Source of the DNA: DATEJJ01 sp039649115
Lineage (GTDB): Bacteria > Actinomycetota > Actinomycetes > Mycobacteriales > Micromonosporaceae
Direction of reading: 5' to 3'
Assembly (NCBI GenBank): GCA_039649115.1
Contig: JBBWZQ010000197.1
Location: 3,985 to 67,984 of the forward strand
DNA length: 64,000 nucleotides
Part shown: positions 35,768-44,678 of the stretch, piece after piece
Numbering within the stretch: position 1 is the stretch's first letter
Layout of the letters: every line of letters starts with the position of its first letter
Translations under genes and position numbers: made by a program
Notes under the pieces: generated by a model
The model's database searches: none
What the model was told of the DNA's origin: nothing
The model's input: the letters and a program-made list of their open reading frames with translations, nothing else

Positions 35768-36855
35768 GCCATCACGTCGCCGAGCAGGCGCTGGCACAGC
35801 GCGGCGAGCGGGCCCTTGCCGTCCCCGGCCGGTGCGGCCCCACGCTCCAGCGCGCGGGACAGGCCCGGCTCGGCCCGCACCTGACCGGCGAGGGGCAGTT
35901 TGAGCGAGGCGGCCACCTCCGCGGCCGTCAGACCGCCGGGCGCGGGACCCCGTACCACCACAGACAGCGACGGACAGTGCTCCTTCGCCACGGCCGCCAC
36001 CCGCGCGGCGGCCGCGCAGGCCCGCAGTTCGGCGGGTACCAGCAGGTAGCCGCGTTGCGCCGCGGCGAGGGCGAGCATCGACGCGTCGTCCAGGCGGCGC
36101 GGCAGGTCGACGATCACGACGTCCCGGCCGCGCCGGCCGGCATCCAGCGCGCTGGCCATCGCCTCGGCCGCCGGCGGGACCACCTCGCCCCGGTCCCAGG
36201 ACAGCACCACAAGGTCGCCCCTGCGGGGCAGCACCTCGACCAGCGCCGGCGGGCTGACCCTGCCACTGGTCTGTGCCAGGGCCGGCCAGCGCAGCCCGTC
36301 CAGGCTCTCCCAGCCCAGCACCAGGTCGACGCCGCCGCCGAGCGGGTCGGCGTCGACCAGCAGGGTGCGCATGCCCTGGCGCGCCGCCGTCACCGCGAGG
36401 CTGGCCGCGAGCACGGTCGCCCCGGCCCCGCCGCGCCCACCGAGGACGGCCACGACCTGGCCCCCGCCGGTGGCGGCGCGGTCCAGTGCGGCCAGCCGCC
36501 GGCTCAACCAGGCCTCCGCGGCGGGCAGCGCCGCCACGTGCTCCGCGCCGAGCTCGTCGGCCAACGTCCAGTCCGGCGGCCCGTCCGCCTCGTGCCGGCC
36601 GACGAGGACCACGCCGGGACGCCTGGGCAGGCCGGCGCGCAGGCAGCCGGGTGCCTTGTCGATGCCCACGAGAACCAGCGGCGCGCGCGGGTCCCACCGG
36701 CGCGCGGCGGCCGGGTCGGGTGCGACATCGACCAGTACGCCGGCGTCGGCCGCGATCCGGAGCAGCTCGTCGAGCAGGTCGGGATCGGCGGTCACGACGA
36801 GCGGGCGCTGCCGGCCCGGCGGGGCGGTGGCCTGGCGTGTGCGTGGGACGACCAT
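35764..36855 (-). CDS. CpaE/TadZ/Ssd-like MinD-superfamily protein
   Basis: 363 residues. N-terminal receiver-like part (RPLVVTADPDLLDELLRIA), then a ParA/MinD domain whose deviant Walker A reads VLGGRGGAGATVLAASLA: the lysines of KGGxGKT are missing, as in the Ssd (septum-site determining) proteins of actinobacteria. LLVDADPLGGGVDLVLG and VVIVDLPRRLDD are the A' and B-like motifs. It probably positions the Tad machine and may influence septation. First gene of the tad operon; ATG 36855. Confidence 0.85.
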   Translation of the reverse strand: MVVPRTRQATAPPGRQRPLVVTADPDLLDELLRIAADAGVLVDVAPDPAAARRWDPRAPLVLVGIDKAPGCLRAGLPRRPGVVLVGRHEADGPPDWTLADELGAEHVAALPAAEAWLSRRLAALDRAATGGGQVVAVLGGRGGAGATVLAASLAVTAARQGMRTLLVDADPLGGGVDLVLGWESLDGLRWPALAQTSGRVSPPALVEVLPRRGDLVVLSWDRGEVVPPAAEAMASALDAGRRGRDVVIVDLPRRLDDASMLALAAAQRGYLLVPAELRACAAAARVAAVAKEHCPSLSVVVRGPAPGGLTAAEVAASLKLPLAGQVRAEPGLSRALERGAAPAGDGKGPLAALCQRLLGDVMA

Positions 36856-36967
36856 GGCGGCCTCCGTGCGGCGAGGAAGCTGACCCGCATACGGTGGCCG
36901 AGCCGGTGACCGCGGCCAATCGCACGAACCATGATCTGTGGACGGCGAGGGTGCCTGTGGACGGCGG

Positions 36968-37412
36968 CTACGCCGGGATGTCGGCCATGAGCTGGTCGGC
37001 GCGGTGCAGCGTCTCGCGCAGGTTTGCCTCGGTCACCTCGGCGAGCGCCTCCGGTACCGGCAGCCAGCGCAGCGGCGCCGCGGGGTTCTCCGGCCGGGCG
37101 GCCCGCGGATCGGCCGTCGCGAGCAGGTACCGCACGTCGGCGTGCTCGTGCGCCGCCTCGTGCGGTGCGGCCGGTACCGGCACGATGACGACGTGCCGGA
37201 TCGCGGCGTCCGGCCAGGGAGCGAGGTCCACCAACCCGGTCTCCTCGCGCGCCTCGCGCAGCGCGACGGCCAGCGGCTGCGTCTCCCCGGGATCGGCGTG
37301 CCCCGCCGACCTGCAGCCAGGCCTGCTGCCGCACGTGCCAGCGCAGCAGCACCCGGCGGCCGGGCGGATGGACGATGAGCGCGGATCGGTCATCGCGTCC
37401 CGACGGTAGCAA
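36968..37412 (-). pseudogene. Nudix hydrolase with a frameshift
   Basis: The Nudix box GHADPGETQPLAVALREAREETGL is intact in one frame, but the strand-forming N-terminus (SALIVHPPGRRVLLRWHVRQ, then QAWLQVGG) is in another. The frames would join if one base were removed from the CCCC run at 37301-37304. Starts fit poorly: the N-terminal frame has only TTG at 37412 (GGAG just before), while ATG 37393 is in the Nudix-box frame. This is either a recent pseudogene or a sequencing error in a homopolymer. Confidence 0.75.
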
Positions 37413-37468
37413 GGCTCCGGGCCCGGAGCCGCCGCGGCGGTCCCGAGCCCGGATGGAGCGAAGGTGGC

Positions 37469-37972
37469 TCAGCCGGCCATCGGCTTGCCGGTCTCCAGCA
37501 CCGTCTTGAGGTCGCTGAGCACCCAGCTCCAGCCACCGCCGGCGCCCTGGTCCTCCATCTCGCCGGCGAGCAGCGCGCCGAGCGCGGGCGCGTTGGTCAG
37601 GTCGTGGACGAGCGTCAGCGTCGTGACGCCGCCAACGCCCTCTTTGATCTCGTACGTGAGCCGGGTGAACCCCTCGGCGGCCATCGTCTCGTCCATGACC
37701 ATCCGCCAGGAGAGGACCAGCTTGCGCGGCGGGTCGGCCTCCAGCACCTCGCCGTCGATGGCCACCTCGGGCGCGCCCGAGGCCCGCATCTCGTCGCTGG
37801 TCAAGGCTCGGAACGCACCGCCCGGACGCAGGTCGTACTCGACGTGGCCGCCGTATCCGTACCGCTGCGACCACTCGGGTGTGGTGATCGCCGCCCAGAC
37901 GGCTTCCGGTGTCGCCTTGATGTAGACGCGGTAGACCTGGACAGTCTGTGCGGTCTGCGTCGCATTGGTCAT
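37469..37972 (-). CDS. SRPBCC (AHSA1-type) protein
   Basis: 167 residues with the activator-of-Hsp90 homologue 1 layout: VYIKATPEAVWAAITTPEW at the start, then GHVEYDLRPGGAFRAL, ADPPRKLVLSWRM, and a C-terminal helix LSDLKTVLETGKP. Members of this group are often encoded behind an ArsR-family repressor, with a palindrome in between. Here the palindrome exists (38003-38022) but no ArsR gene does. GAGGAGG precedes the ATG by 6-7 bases. Ligand unknown. Confidence 0.85.
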   Translation of the reverse strand: MTNATQTAQTVQVYRVYIKATPEAVWAAITTPEWSQRYGYGGHVEYDLRPGGAFRALTSDEMRASGAPEVAIDGEVLEADPPRKLVLSWRMVMDETMAAEGFTRLTYEIKEGVGGVTTLTLVHDLTNAPALGALLAGEMEDQGAGGGWSWVLSDLKTVLETGKPMAG

Positions 37973-38002
37973 GTCGCCTCCTCGTGGACTGCGCCCCAAA
38001 AT

Positions 38003-38022
38003 ATGTGACCCGTAGGTCACAT
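38003..38022. promoter_or_regulatory. 20-bp palindrome, ArsR-type operator
   Basis: ATGTGACC CGTA GGTCACAT, perfect 8-bp arms with a 4-nt centre, 31-50 bp upstream of the SRPBCC ATG. The size and the position suit a dimeric winged-helix repressor such as an ArsR protein. Confidence 0.7.
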
Positions 38023-38072
38023 GTCAACCCACGCGGACAGGCTGCCTTGCCGTTGGTGAGGAGCCGTATGAC

Positions 38073-38114
38073 CCGGCGCAGCACCAGCCGGTCGGTCTCC
38101 AGGAAGACGTCCAT
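38073..38114 (-). pseudogene. N-terminal remnant of a GNAT acetyltransferase
   Basis: MDVFLETDRLVLRR in 14 codons matches the usual opening of RimJ/RimL-type acetyltransferases (LETxRLxLR). After that the frame continues into sequence unrelated to GNAT and nothing else of the gene is found. GAGG lies about 9 bases before the ATG, as for a real start. Short, so treated as probable. Confidence 0.55.
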
Positions 38115-38159
38115 CGCGCCATCCTCGACTCCGGCCGGGCCGGGCCCGGCAGCCGACGA

Positions 38160-39218
38160 CTAACGGACGGGGACCTCCGCCGGCTGGCCCAACTCGTCCG
38201 TGTGCCCGGAGCCGAGGAAGACCACGTAGTCGACGACGCTGCCCGTTGCCGCTCCCGCCTTGCGCAGCGCGTCGCGCTCGTAGCTGAGCAGCTGCCCGGT
38301 ACCGGCCTCGAAGACGGCTACATCGCGGGTGGCGCCACGGTCGCTGTCCACGCTGATGGCCATGCCGGTACGCCCGTCCGGGTCGGTCACCTGCCCGCGG
38401 TACTCCAGGCCCGTGGTGTCGGCCAGCACCCTGATCGCGGCAGCCCGCTGCGCGGCGTCGAGCGCGTGGTAGCGGTACAGGTCGACGACCGCGCGCAGCG
38501 GTGCCTGCGGTCCGGTGGCGAACGGCTGGTAGTCGGCGAGCTGGCTGGCGAGGATCGGCGGGTCGGTCGAGGGCGTGTCGACCACCACGGCAAGCTCACC
38601 GGCCCGGTAGTCGCCGACGTTGCCGAAGGCGGGTGCGCCGGCAGTCGACGGAGCGCCGCCGGTCGCCGGTACCGTTGCCTCGGCCACCACCTGGCGACCC
38701 GAGTGGTCGGCGGCCCACCAGAGCTGCTCGTCGCGTACCGCGGATGTCTCCCGCCGCGACCACGTCCGCGTGTGGACGTACGTGTACCGCCCCGGGGTGG
38801 CGCGGTCCGCGCAGGCCCGGGTGCGCGCGACCAGCGCGACCAGCTGTGCGCGTGCGGCGGCGGCCTTGCCCGACGGCAGGTGCAGCGGCACCGGCGGCGG
38901 CTGCGGTACGCGCCCCGGCATGTAGGAGGCCGCCGGTAGGCCGGGCACGGCGTGCCGGAAGCCGGCGAAGAAGTCAGCCGCGGCCAAGATGACCACCGCC
39001 ACCAGCGCCGCGACGATCGCCGGAGCACCCAGCCACTTCAGGCGCCGCCGGGCGTTGCTGCGCCGCTGCTGCGCGGCGAGTTGGATGAGCTGCACCGGGG
39101 TGAGCGACGCGGGCGGCACCGGCTTGCCGTGCGACGGATCCATGATGGTTGCCGCGATGCGCACGAGTGGGTCGTTGCGGAACTCCTCCTCGTCCGGGTC
39201 GTCGACGTCCCCCCGCAT
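38160..39218 (-). CDS. CU044_5270 family membrane protein, probable anti-sigma partner
   Basis: 352 residues. N-terminal cytoplasmic ~60 residues with DDPDEEEFRND and LTPVQLIQLAAQQRR, one membrane segment (GAPAIVAALVAVVILAAADFF), then an extracytoplasmic domain with the features of the CU044_5270 family (PGRYTYVHTRTWSRRE, ALLRVLADTTGLEYRGQVTDPDGRTG, YERDALRKAGA). In this family the gene follows an ECF sigma factor, 3 bp away here, so the cytoplasmic end probably holds the sigma factor. ATG 39218. Confidence 0.85.
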   Translation of the reverse strand: MRGDVDDPDEEEFRNDPLVRIAATIMDPSHGKPVPPASLTPVQLIQLAAQQRRSNARRRLKWLGAPAIVAALVAVVILAAADFFAGFRHAVPGLPAASYMPGRVPQPPPVPLHLPSGKAAAARAQLVALVARTRACADRATPGRYTYVHTRTWSRRETSAVRDEQLWWAADHSGRQVVAEATVPATGGAPSTAGAPAFGNVGDYRAGELAVVVDTPSTDPPILASQLADYQPFATGPQAPLRAVVDLYRYHALDAAQRAAAIRVLADTTGLEYRGQVTDPDGRTGMAISVDSDRGATRDVAVFEAGTGQLLSYERDALRKAGAATGSVVDYVVFLGSGHTDELGQPAEVPVR

Positions 39219-39221
39219 GGC

Positions 39222-39761
39222 TCACCCCCTGCCCTTGACGAGCCGGCGGGCCACCTGCCGGTCGTCGCCACGCCCCAGCGCGCGCTGCAGCTTCAGGCGT
39301 GCGCGATGCCGCTGCTGCCGCACGTTTTCTCTGCTGGTTCGCAGGATGCCGGCGATCTCCTCGTCGCTGAACCCGTCGTGAAAGCTGAGCAGCAGGCACT
39401 CCCGCTCCTTATTGGTCATCTGTCTGCACGCGGCGAGCACGTCACGCCACAGCTCCGAATAGCCCACTCCCCCGTCATCACACAGCGGATCGGCGCACAG
39501 CTTCTGCCATGCGCTCCGGCCCCGCTGGGCCGCCCGCCACTGGTCGGCGGCCAGGTTGCGCGCGATCCCGTACAGCCAGGCAAGCGGGTGCTCCCGCACC
39601 TGGGCGCGCTTGAGCCACGCCTCGATGTAGGTCTGCTGCGCCAGATCCTCGACGGTGCCGGGATCGGCCACGATCCGGGCAAGATACCGGACCACCTGCG
39701 GGCGGTACATCCACAAGTCCTGCAGCCAGGCCTGATCCTTCTCGGTGCCGTTGAGGTCCAA
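39222..39761 (-). CDS. ECF-type RNA polymerase sigma factor
   Basis: 179 residues. Region 2 at ~15-80 (VVRYLARIVADPGTVEDLAQQTYIEAW, HPLAWLYGIARNLAADQWR) and region 4 at ~110-160 (TNKERECLLLSFHDGFSDEE, IAGILRTSRENVRQQRHRARLKL). TTG start at 39761: an in-frame TGA lies directly before it and GGGAG sits 6 bases upstream, so the start is firm. Followed at once by the CU044_5270 gene, its likely regulator. Confidence 0.9.
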   Translation of the reverse strand: MDLNGTEKDQAWLQDLWMYRPQVVRYLARIVADPGTVEDLAQQTYIEAWLKRAQVREHPLAWLYGIARNLAADQWRAAQRGRSAWQKLCADPLCDDGGVGYSELWRDVLAACRQMTNKERECLLLSFHDGFSDEEIAGILRTSRENVRQQRHRARLKLQRALGRGDDRQVARRLVKGRG

Positions 39762-40002
39762 TCAGGCTCCCAGGCAGGTAGTGACACGCGCCGTTTGCGG
39801 TGGCCGGGGCAGTGGCGGCAGTCCCGGCCTCCGTTGTGTATGTCCTCCGGACGAGCGGCAGTGTGACACATCATCCGGGGCCGTCGCGGTGCGTCGATTG
39901 CCCATTTGCAAACAGCGACGTGGCGATCTCGAACACCTGCTCCCTACGCTGGCGCTATCGCTAACCGTGCTCGTCCGGCTACTAAGCGTAGGAGGCTCTC
40001 CC

Positions 40003-40518
40003 GTGTTCCTTCCCGCCCTGCTCCGACGCGCCCTGGTGCCGCTGGCCATCCTGGGCCTCGTCCTGGCCGGCGCCGCCGCGCCCGGCCTCACCCGCGCCGC
40101 ACAGACCCAGCGCGAGGTCACCGCATACCTGATCGGGCACCCCGGTGGGCGTCAGATCAACACCACCGACATCGAGTACGGCAACGGCGCGTTCATCGTC
40201 ACCGTCGTGCCGGCCGCGCCCCGCGTCGCCATCGCCGCACTCGACTGCCCGGCCGGCTGGTACTGCTTCTACGACGGCGTCAACTTCGGGTACCCGCGCG
40301 GCAAGCTCAGCGACTGCGGCTTCCAGGACCTCGGCACCTGGGGCTGGCGCAACCGCACGGATTCCGTGCAGTACAACCTGTCCTCGGGATCCGTGACGTT
40401 CATCAACGAAACCGGGGCCACCGACACAGCGCTGTTCTCGGTCAGCACGACCAGGCGCACGATCGCCGACGTCAACCCGTACCGCAACCAGGCCGACTAC
40501 GTCTACCGGACATGCTGA
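40003..40518 (+). CDS. Secreted peptidase inhibitor I36-like protein
   Basis: 171 residues. Signal peptide (ALLRRALVPLAILGLVLAGAAAPGLTRA). The mature part has CPAGWYCFYDGVNFGYPRGKLSDCGFQDLG and WRNRTDSVQYNLSS, the beta/gamma-crystallin-like pattern of I36 family inhibitors such as SMI, with paired cysteines. GTG start with GGAGG 7 bases upstream. Monocistronic. Activity against a protease is family-based. Confidence 0.8.
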   Translation: MFLPALLRRALVPLAILGLVLAGAAAPGLTRAAQTQREVTAYLIGHPGGRQINTTDIEYGNGAFIVTVVPAAPRVAIAALDCPAGWYCFYDGVNFGYPRGKLSDCGFQDLGTWGWRNRTDSVQYNLSSGSVTFINETGATDTALFSVSTTRRTIADVNPYRNQADYVYRTC

Positions 40519-40747
40519 CACCGGCGGCCGAGGGTCAGCCGCCCGGCGTCAGGAGTGCGGGCCCTCGGCCGCCCGTCCACCATGCACGCGCCTCAGGCGA
40601 CGAGCGCCTCGATGCGCGGTGCCGGATCCTCCGGCGCCGGTCCAGCTTCGGGCCTCGCTCACGTGCGGTGGCTGGGCAGCTGCGACCGAAGTCACGGCTG
40701 TCCGCCGTTCCACATCGCCCACATAGATCCCAGGATAGGGTTGATCG

Positions 40748-41677
40748 GTGCCCGGCGCGCCCATGCTCGCCACCCCTGGCCCGCTGCCGAGCGGGGCAGA
40801 GTGGGCGTACGAGTTCAAGTGGGACGGGGTCCGGGCGATCGCATCGGTCTCCGGCGGCGTGGTGCACCTGCACGCGCGCAGCGGTGCCGAGATCACCACC
40901 GCGTACCCGGAACTCGCGGCGCTCGGCGAGGTGGCCGGCGACGTGGTGCTGGACGGCGAGATCGTCTCACTGGACGACCGGGGGCGGCCGTCGTTCACCC
41001 GGCTGGCCGAGCGGATGCATGTGCGGGACGCGCCCCGGGCGCAGCGGCTGGCCGTGGCGCAGCCCATCACGTACATGATCTTCGACCTGCTGTCGCTGTA
41101 CGGTGCCGACCTCACCCCCCAGCCGTACACGGAGCGCCGGCTGCTGCTGGAGGGCCTGTCCCTCGCGGGCCGGTACTGGCTGGTGTCGCCGCGCTTCGAC
41201 GACGGCCCCGCGACCCTGGCCGCCGCCGAGGAGTACGCGCTGGAGGGCGTGGTCGCCAAGCGGCTGGCCTCGCCGTACCGCCCCGGGCTGCGGACACCGG
41301 ACTGGGTGAAGGTCAAGCGCGAGCACACCGAGGACTTCGTGGTCGGTGGCTGGCGGCCCGGCGCGCGGACCCTCGGCGCGCTCCTGGTGGGGGTACCGAC
41401 GCCGGAAGGGCGGCTGGCCTACCGCGGTCGGGTGGGCGGTGGCATCTCGGATGCCAACCAGCGCGCGCTCCTCGCCGAGTTGCGCCCACGGGAGATGTCG
41501 GACTCGCCGTTCGCGCAGGCCCTGCCCCGGGAGGATTCGCGCGACGCGACCTGGGTACGTCCGGAACTTGTGGTAGAAGTGAGGTACGGCCAGCGGACTC
41601 CCGACGGCCGGCTCCGCTTCCCGCGCTTCGTGCGCCTGCGCCCCGACAAGCCCCCGGGGGAGGTCGTCGATGGCTGA
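40748..41677 (+). CDS. ligD: ATP-dependent DNA ligase, LigD ligase domain as separate protein
   Basis: 309 residues. Motif I EWAYEFKWDGVRAI with the adenylated lysine (K24), motif III DGEIVSLDDRGRPSF, motif IV region EGVVAKRLASPYRPG and motif V DWVKVKREHTEDFVVGG, then an OB-fold domain. It is the size of a ligase domain alone, with no polymerase or 3'-phosphoesterase part. GTG start. The polymerase gene follows with an 8-bp overlap. Seals double-strand breaks in end joining with Ku. Confidence 0.92.
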   Translation: MPGAPMLATPGPLPSGAEWAYEFKWDGVRAIASVSGGVVHLHARSGAEITTAYPELAALGEVAGDVVLDGEIVSLDDRGRPSFTRLAERMHVRDAPRAQRLAVAQPITYMIFDLLSLYGADLTPQPYTERRLLLEGLSLAGRYWLVSPRFDDGPATLAAAEEYALEGVVAKRLASPYRPGLRTPDWVKVKREHTEDFVVGGWRPGARTLGALLVGVPTPEGRLAYRGRVGGGISDANQRALLAELRPREMSDSPFAQALPREDSRDATWVRPELVVEVRYGQRTPDGRLRFPRFVRLRPDKPPGEVVDG

Positions 41678-42566
41678 GGACCGCGTCGCGGTACGGGTCG
41701 ACGGCGTGCGGCTGGAACTGTCCAATCTGGACAAGGTGCTCTACCCCGTCGCCGGGTTCACCAAGGGCGAGGTCATCGACTACTACACGCGCGTGGCGCC
41801 GGTACTGTTGCCGCACCTGGCGCAGCGGCCGCTGACCACGATCCGCTACCCGAACGGGGTGGACGCCAAGGGCTTCTTCGAGAAGAACGTGCCGGCCGGC
41901 GCGCCGCCGTGGGTACGCACCGAGACGCTGCCCGCGCCGGGTTCGTCGACCGGCCGGGGCACCCTGGACTACATCGTCGTGGCGGACCTGCCCACGCTCG
42001 TCTGGCTGGCCAACCTCGCCGCGCTGGAGCTGCATGTTCCACAGTGGACCGTTGGCTCGGCGGGGCCGGACCGGCTGGTGGTCGACCTCGATCCCGGCCC
42101 ACCAGCCGGCCTGCCGGAGTGCGCGGAGGTGGCGCTGCTGCTGCGCGACCGGCTCGCCCGGGACGGCCTGCGGGTGCACCCGAAGACCTCGGGTCGCAAG
42201 GGCATGCAGCTGATGTGCGCGCTGGACGGGACGCACCCCGCCGATGAGGTGTCCGGCTACGCGAAGCGGCTGGCCGACGAGCTGGCCCGCGCGCGGCCCA
42301 AGCTGATCGTGTCGCGGATGGCCAAGAACCTGCGGCCGCGGAAGGTCTTCATCGACTGGAGCCAGAACAACGCCGCCAAGACGACGGTCGCACCGTACTC
42401 GCTGCGGGCCGGCTCCAGCCCGACCGTGTCGACGCCGCTGACGTGGGAAGAGGTGGAGGCCGGCGGGGTGCGCCAGTTCGACGCGCTGCGCGTGCTGGCC
42501 AGGATCGACGAGTACGGCGACCTGCTCGCCGACCTGCTCGACGGTGGACCCGAGCTGCCCTCCTGA
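41670..42566 (+). CDS. LigD polymerase (primase-type) domain protein
   Basis: 298 residues. Archaeo-eukaryotic primase fold of LigD: GVRLELSNLDKVLYPVAGFTK at the start, FFEKNVPAG, the metal-binding RLVVDLDPGPPAG, PKTSGRKGMQL and the ending KVFIDWSQNNAAKTTVAPYS. Fills gaps and adds nucleotides at broken ends. It overlaps the ligase gene by 8 bp. LigD's third activity, the 3'-phosphoesterase, is not found in this window. Confidence 0.93.
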   Translation: MAEDRVAVRVDGVRLELSNLDKVLYPVAGFTKGEVIDYYTRVAPVLLPHLAQRPLTTIRYPNGVDAKGFFEKNVPAGAPPWVRTETLPAPGSSTGRGTLDYIVVADLPTLVWLANLAALELHVPQWTVGSAGPDRLVVDLDPGPPAGLPECAEVALLLRDRLARDGLRVHPKTSGRKGMQLMCALDGTHPADEVSGYAKRLADELARARPKLIVSRMAKNLRPRKVFIDWSQNNAAKTTVAPYSLRAGSSPTVSTPLTWEEVEAGGVRQFDALRVLARIDEYGDLLADLLDGGPELPS

Positions 42567-42778
42567 CGGCGTTGGCTGTCGACCACCAACGACGGGCTGA
42601 TGGTGGCGCAGATAGTAGGGGCGTCGGCACTGGCGGTCGCTGTCCGCTCGCGCCGGCCCTGCCGCGAGTGCGCTCCGCGACAATCGCCTCGCAGGACGTA
42701 GCGAACGAGCAGAACGTGACAGCACCCGCCACTGTTTGGGTCTTCCGGGCCTTGCCCGGATCGTTGCACGATGGTCGG

Positions 42779-43432
42779 GTGCGCGCGGTACGCATCGCAC
42801 TGGCGGGCCTGCTGGGTCTGGTCGGCGCCTTGATCGGGGCGCCGGCCGCCTTCGCCGCCGGTGCGAACATCACGCTCGATCCCGCGCACGGTGCTGCCCG
42901 CACCACGATGACGGTGACCTACCGGTACTCCATCGCGGGAGCCGGCTTCTGCCCGGTCGGCAGGACCAGGGTCGTGTTCGCCTGGGACGGCAACGCGGTG
43001 GACCAGTCCCAGCTCAACCGGCAGACGTGCAGCGCGCGGGTGCGGCTGCGCCCGCCGCGCGCCGACAACGACCCCGGCCAGCACCGGGTGACCGCGGTGA
43101 TCCCGGCCATCTTCGGTTCGCAGGCGGACAGCGTCTACACCATCGACGGTGGGGCGCCGTCGCCGACCACCGTGCGGGGTGACCAGACGGGCGGGCCGAC
43201 CGGCGCCGCGACCACCGCGCCGCCCGCGACGGACACCTCGCCCGCGGTGGACAGCCCCGCCCCGGCGGCGGGCGGCACGGTCGCCGGCAGCGCCACGACC
43301 GCGACGGCCGCCAACGTGCAGCCGGCGTGGATGGGTTGGGCGCTGGTCTTCGGTGCGCTGCTGGTGCTCGCCGGTGCCGGCACGCTGGGCATGGTGATCG
43401 TGCGCTCACGGCGCGAGCGGGCGGAGTACTGA
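42779..43432 (+). CDS. Secreted protein with C-terminal membrane anchor
   Basis: 217 residues. Signal peptide (RIALAGLLGLVGALIGAPAAFAAG), an Ig-like or similar beta-rich domain (ITLDPAHGAARTTMTVTYRYS, DSVYTIDGG) with two cysteines (GFCPVG and QTCSAR), a Thr/Ala/Pro-rich linker, a membrane helix WALVFGALLVLAGAGTLGMVIV and the basic end RSRRERAEY. Surface protein of unknown function. The GTG start is a best guess, without a strong ribosome binding site. Confidence 0.7.
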   Translation: MRAVRIALAGLLGLVGALIGAPAAFAAGANITLDPAHGAARTTMTVTYRYSIAGAGFCPVGRTRVVFAWDGNAVDQSQLNRQTCSARVRLRPPRADNDPGQHRVTAVIPAIFGSQADSVYTIDGGAPSPTTVRGDQTGGPTGAATTAPPATDTSPAVDSPAPAAGGTVAGSATTATAANVQPAWMGWALVFGALLVLAGAGTLGMVIVRSRRERAEY

Positions 43433-43446
43433 CTAATCTTGCGTTC

Positions 43447-44652
43447 ATGGCGCCGCCCAGCGCGCTGACCCAACTCGGGCGGCGCTCGCTCACCCAACTT
43501 GGGCAGCTCAGCCAGCTTGGTCAGCGGTCGAGGACAACGCTCTCCGGGCGGGTGCGCCGGGTACGGGCCAGCCTGCAGTACGCGGTACAGGGGGGTGCCG
43601 CGGCCGGGATCTCGTGGTACGTCGCGCACGACCTCGTCGGGCACCGTACCCCGTTCTTCGCGCCGATCTCCGCCGTGATCGTGCTGGGGGTCTCGGCCGG
43701 CCAGCGGTTGCGCCGCGCCATCGAGCTGGTGCTCGGCGTGGCGCTGGGCATCCTGGTCGGGGACGCGCTGTTCTACTTCATCGGCACCGGGCCGTGGCAG
43801 ATAGCCCTGGGCGTGGTCCTCGCCGTGACGGCCGCGGTGTTCCTCGGCGGCAGCGCGATGCTGATCAACCAGGCCGGTTCGTCCGCCGTCCTGGTCGCCA
43901 CGCTCGCCACGCCCGCACACGGCATCTACTACACCCGCTTCCTCGACGCCCTGATCGGTGGCGCCACCGGTGTCGTCGTCATGGCACTGCTCCTGCCCGT
44001 GAACCCGCTGACACTGGTGAAGAGGGCGGCCCAGCCGGCCCTCGGCGCGCTGGCCGACGGGCTGGGCGCCTGCGCCGACGCCCTGGTCAGGCGGGACCGC
44101 GATGCCGCGCAGGCGGCACTGGACCGGCTGCGCCAGGCGGAGGCCGCGCTCGGCCAGTTCCGGGACACGCTGGTCACCGCGCGGGAGGCGGCCACGCTGT
44201 CGCCGGCCCGGTGGCGGGCCCGAGCACCGCTCGCCCAGTACCTGGACAGCGCGGTACACGTGGACCGGGCACTGCGCAATTCGCGGGTGCTGGCCCGGCG
44301 GACGGTGGCGCTGCTGCGCGACGAGGAACCGGTGCCGGACGCGCTGCCGGCGGCCCTGCGTACCCTCGCCGACGCGGTGGGCGCGCTGCACCAGGAACTG
44401 TCCGACGGGCGCGAGCCGAACCGCACCCGGGAACTGGGCCTGGCCGCGGTCGCGCAGGCAGGCGACGCGTACCGCGCCGGCCTGGGCTTCTCCGGAACCG
44501 TGGTGGTGGCGCAGGTCCGGTCGATGGCGACCGATCTGCTGCGGGCCACCGGTGTGGACGACCGGCTGGCCGAACGCGCGGTGCGCCGGGCCGCGGGCAA
44601 GCTGCCGGCCACCCCGCCCCGGCCCGCCCATCCCGATCGCCCACCCCGCTGA
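43447..44652 (+). CDS. FUSC family membrane protein (aromatic acid exporter-like)
   Basis: 401 residues. Six hydrophobic helices at ~45-200 (YAVQGGAAAGISWYVAHDL, SAVIVLGVSAG, RLRRAIELVLGVALGILVGDALF, and so on) then a long helical cytoplasmic domain, as in FUSC/ArAE exporters. The first ~30 residues hold a run of QLG repeats (LTQLGRRSLTQLGQLSQLGQRS). ATG 43447 follows the previous gene by 14 bp, so they may share a transcript. Substrate unknown. Confidence 0.82.
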   Translation: MAPPSALTQLGRRSLTQLGQLSQLGQRSRTTLSGRVRRVRASLQYAVQGGAAAGISWYVAHDLVGHRTPFFAPISAVIVLGVSAGQRLRRAIELVLGVALGILVGDALFYFIGTGPWQIALGVVLAVTAAVFLGGSAMLINQAGSSAVLVATLATPAHGIYYTRFLDALIGGATGVVVMALLLPVNPLTLVKRAAQPALGALADGLGACADALVRRDRDAAQAALDRLRQAEAALGQFRDTLVTAREAATLSPARWRARAPLAQYLDSAVHVDRALRNSRVLARRTVALLRDEEPVPDALPAALRTLADAVGALHQELSDGREPNRTRELGLAAVAQAGDAYRAGLGFSGTVVVAQVRSMATDLLRATGVDDRLAERAVRRAAGKLPATPPRPAHPDRPPR

Positions 44653-44678
44653 CCCCGGTCCCCGATAGGCTGACCCTC

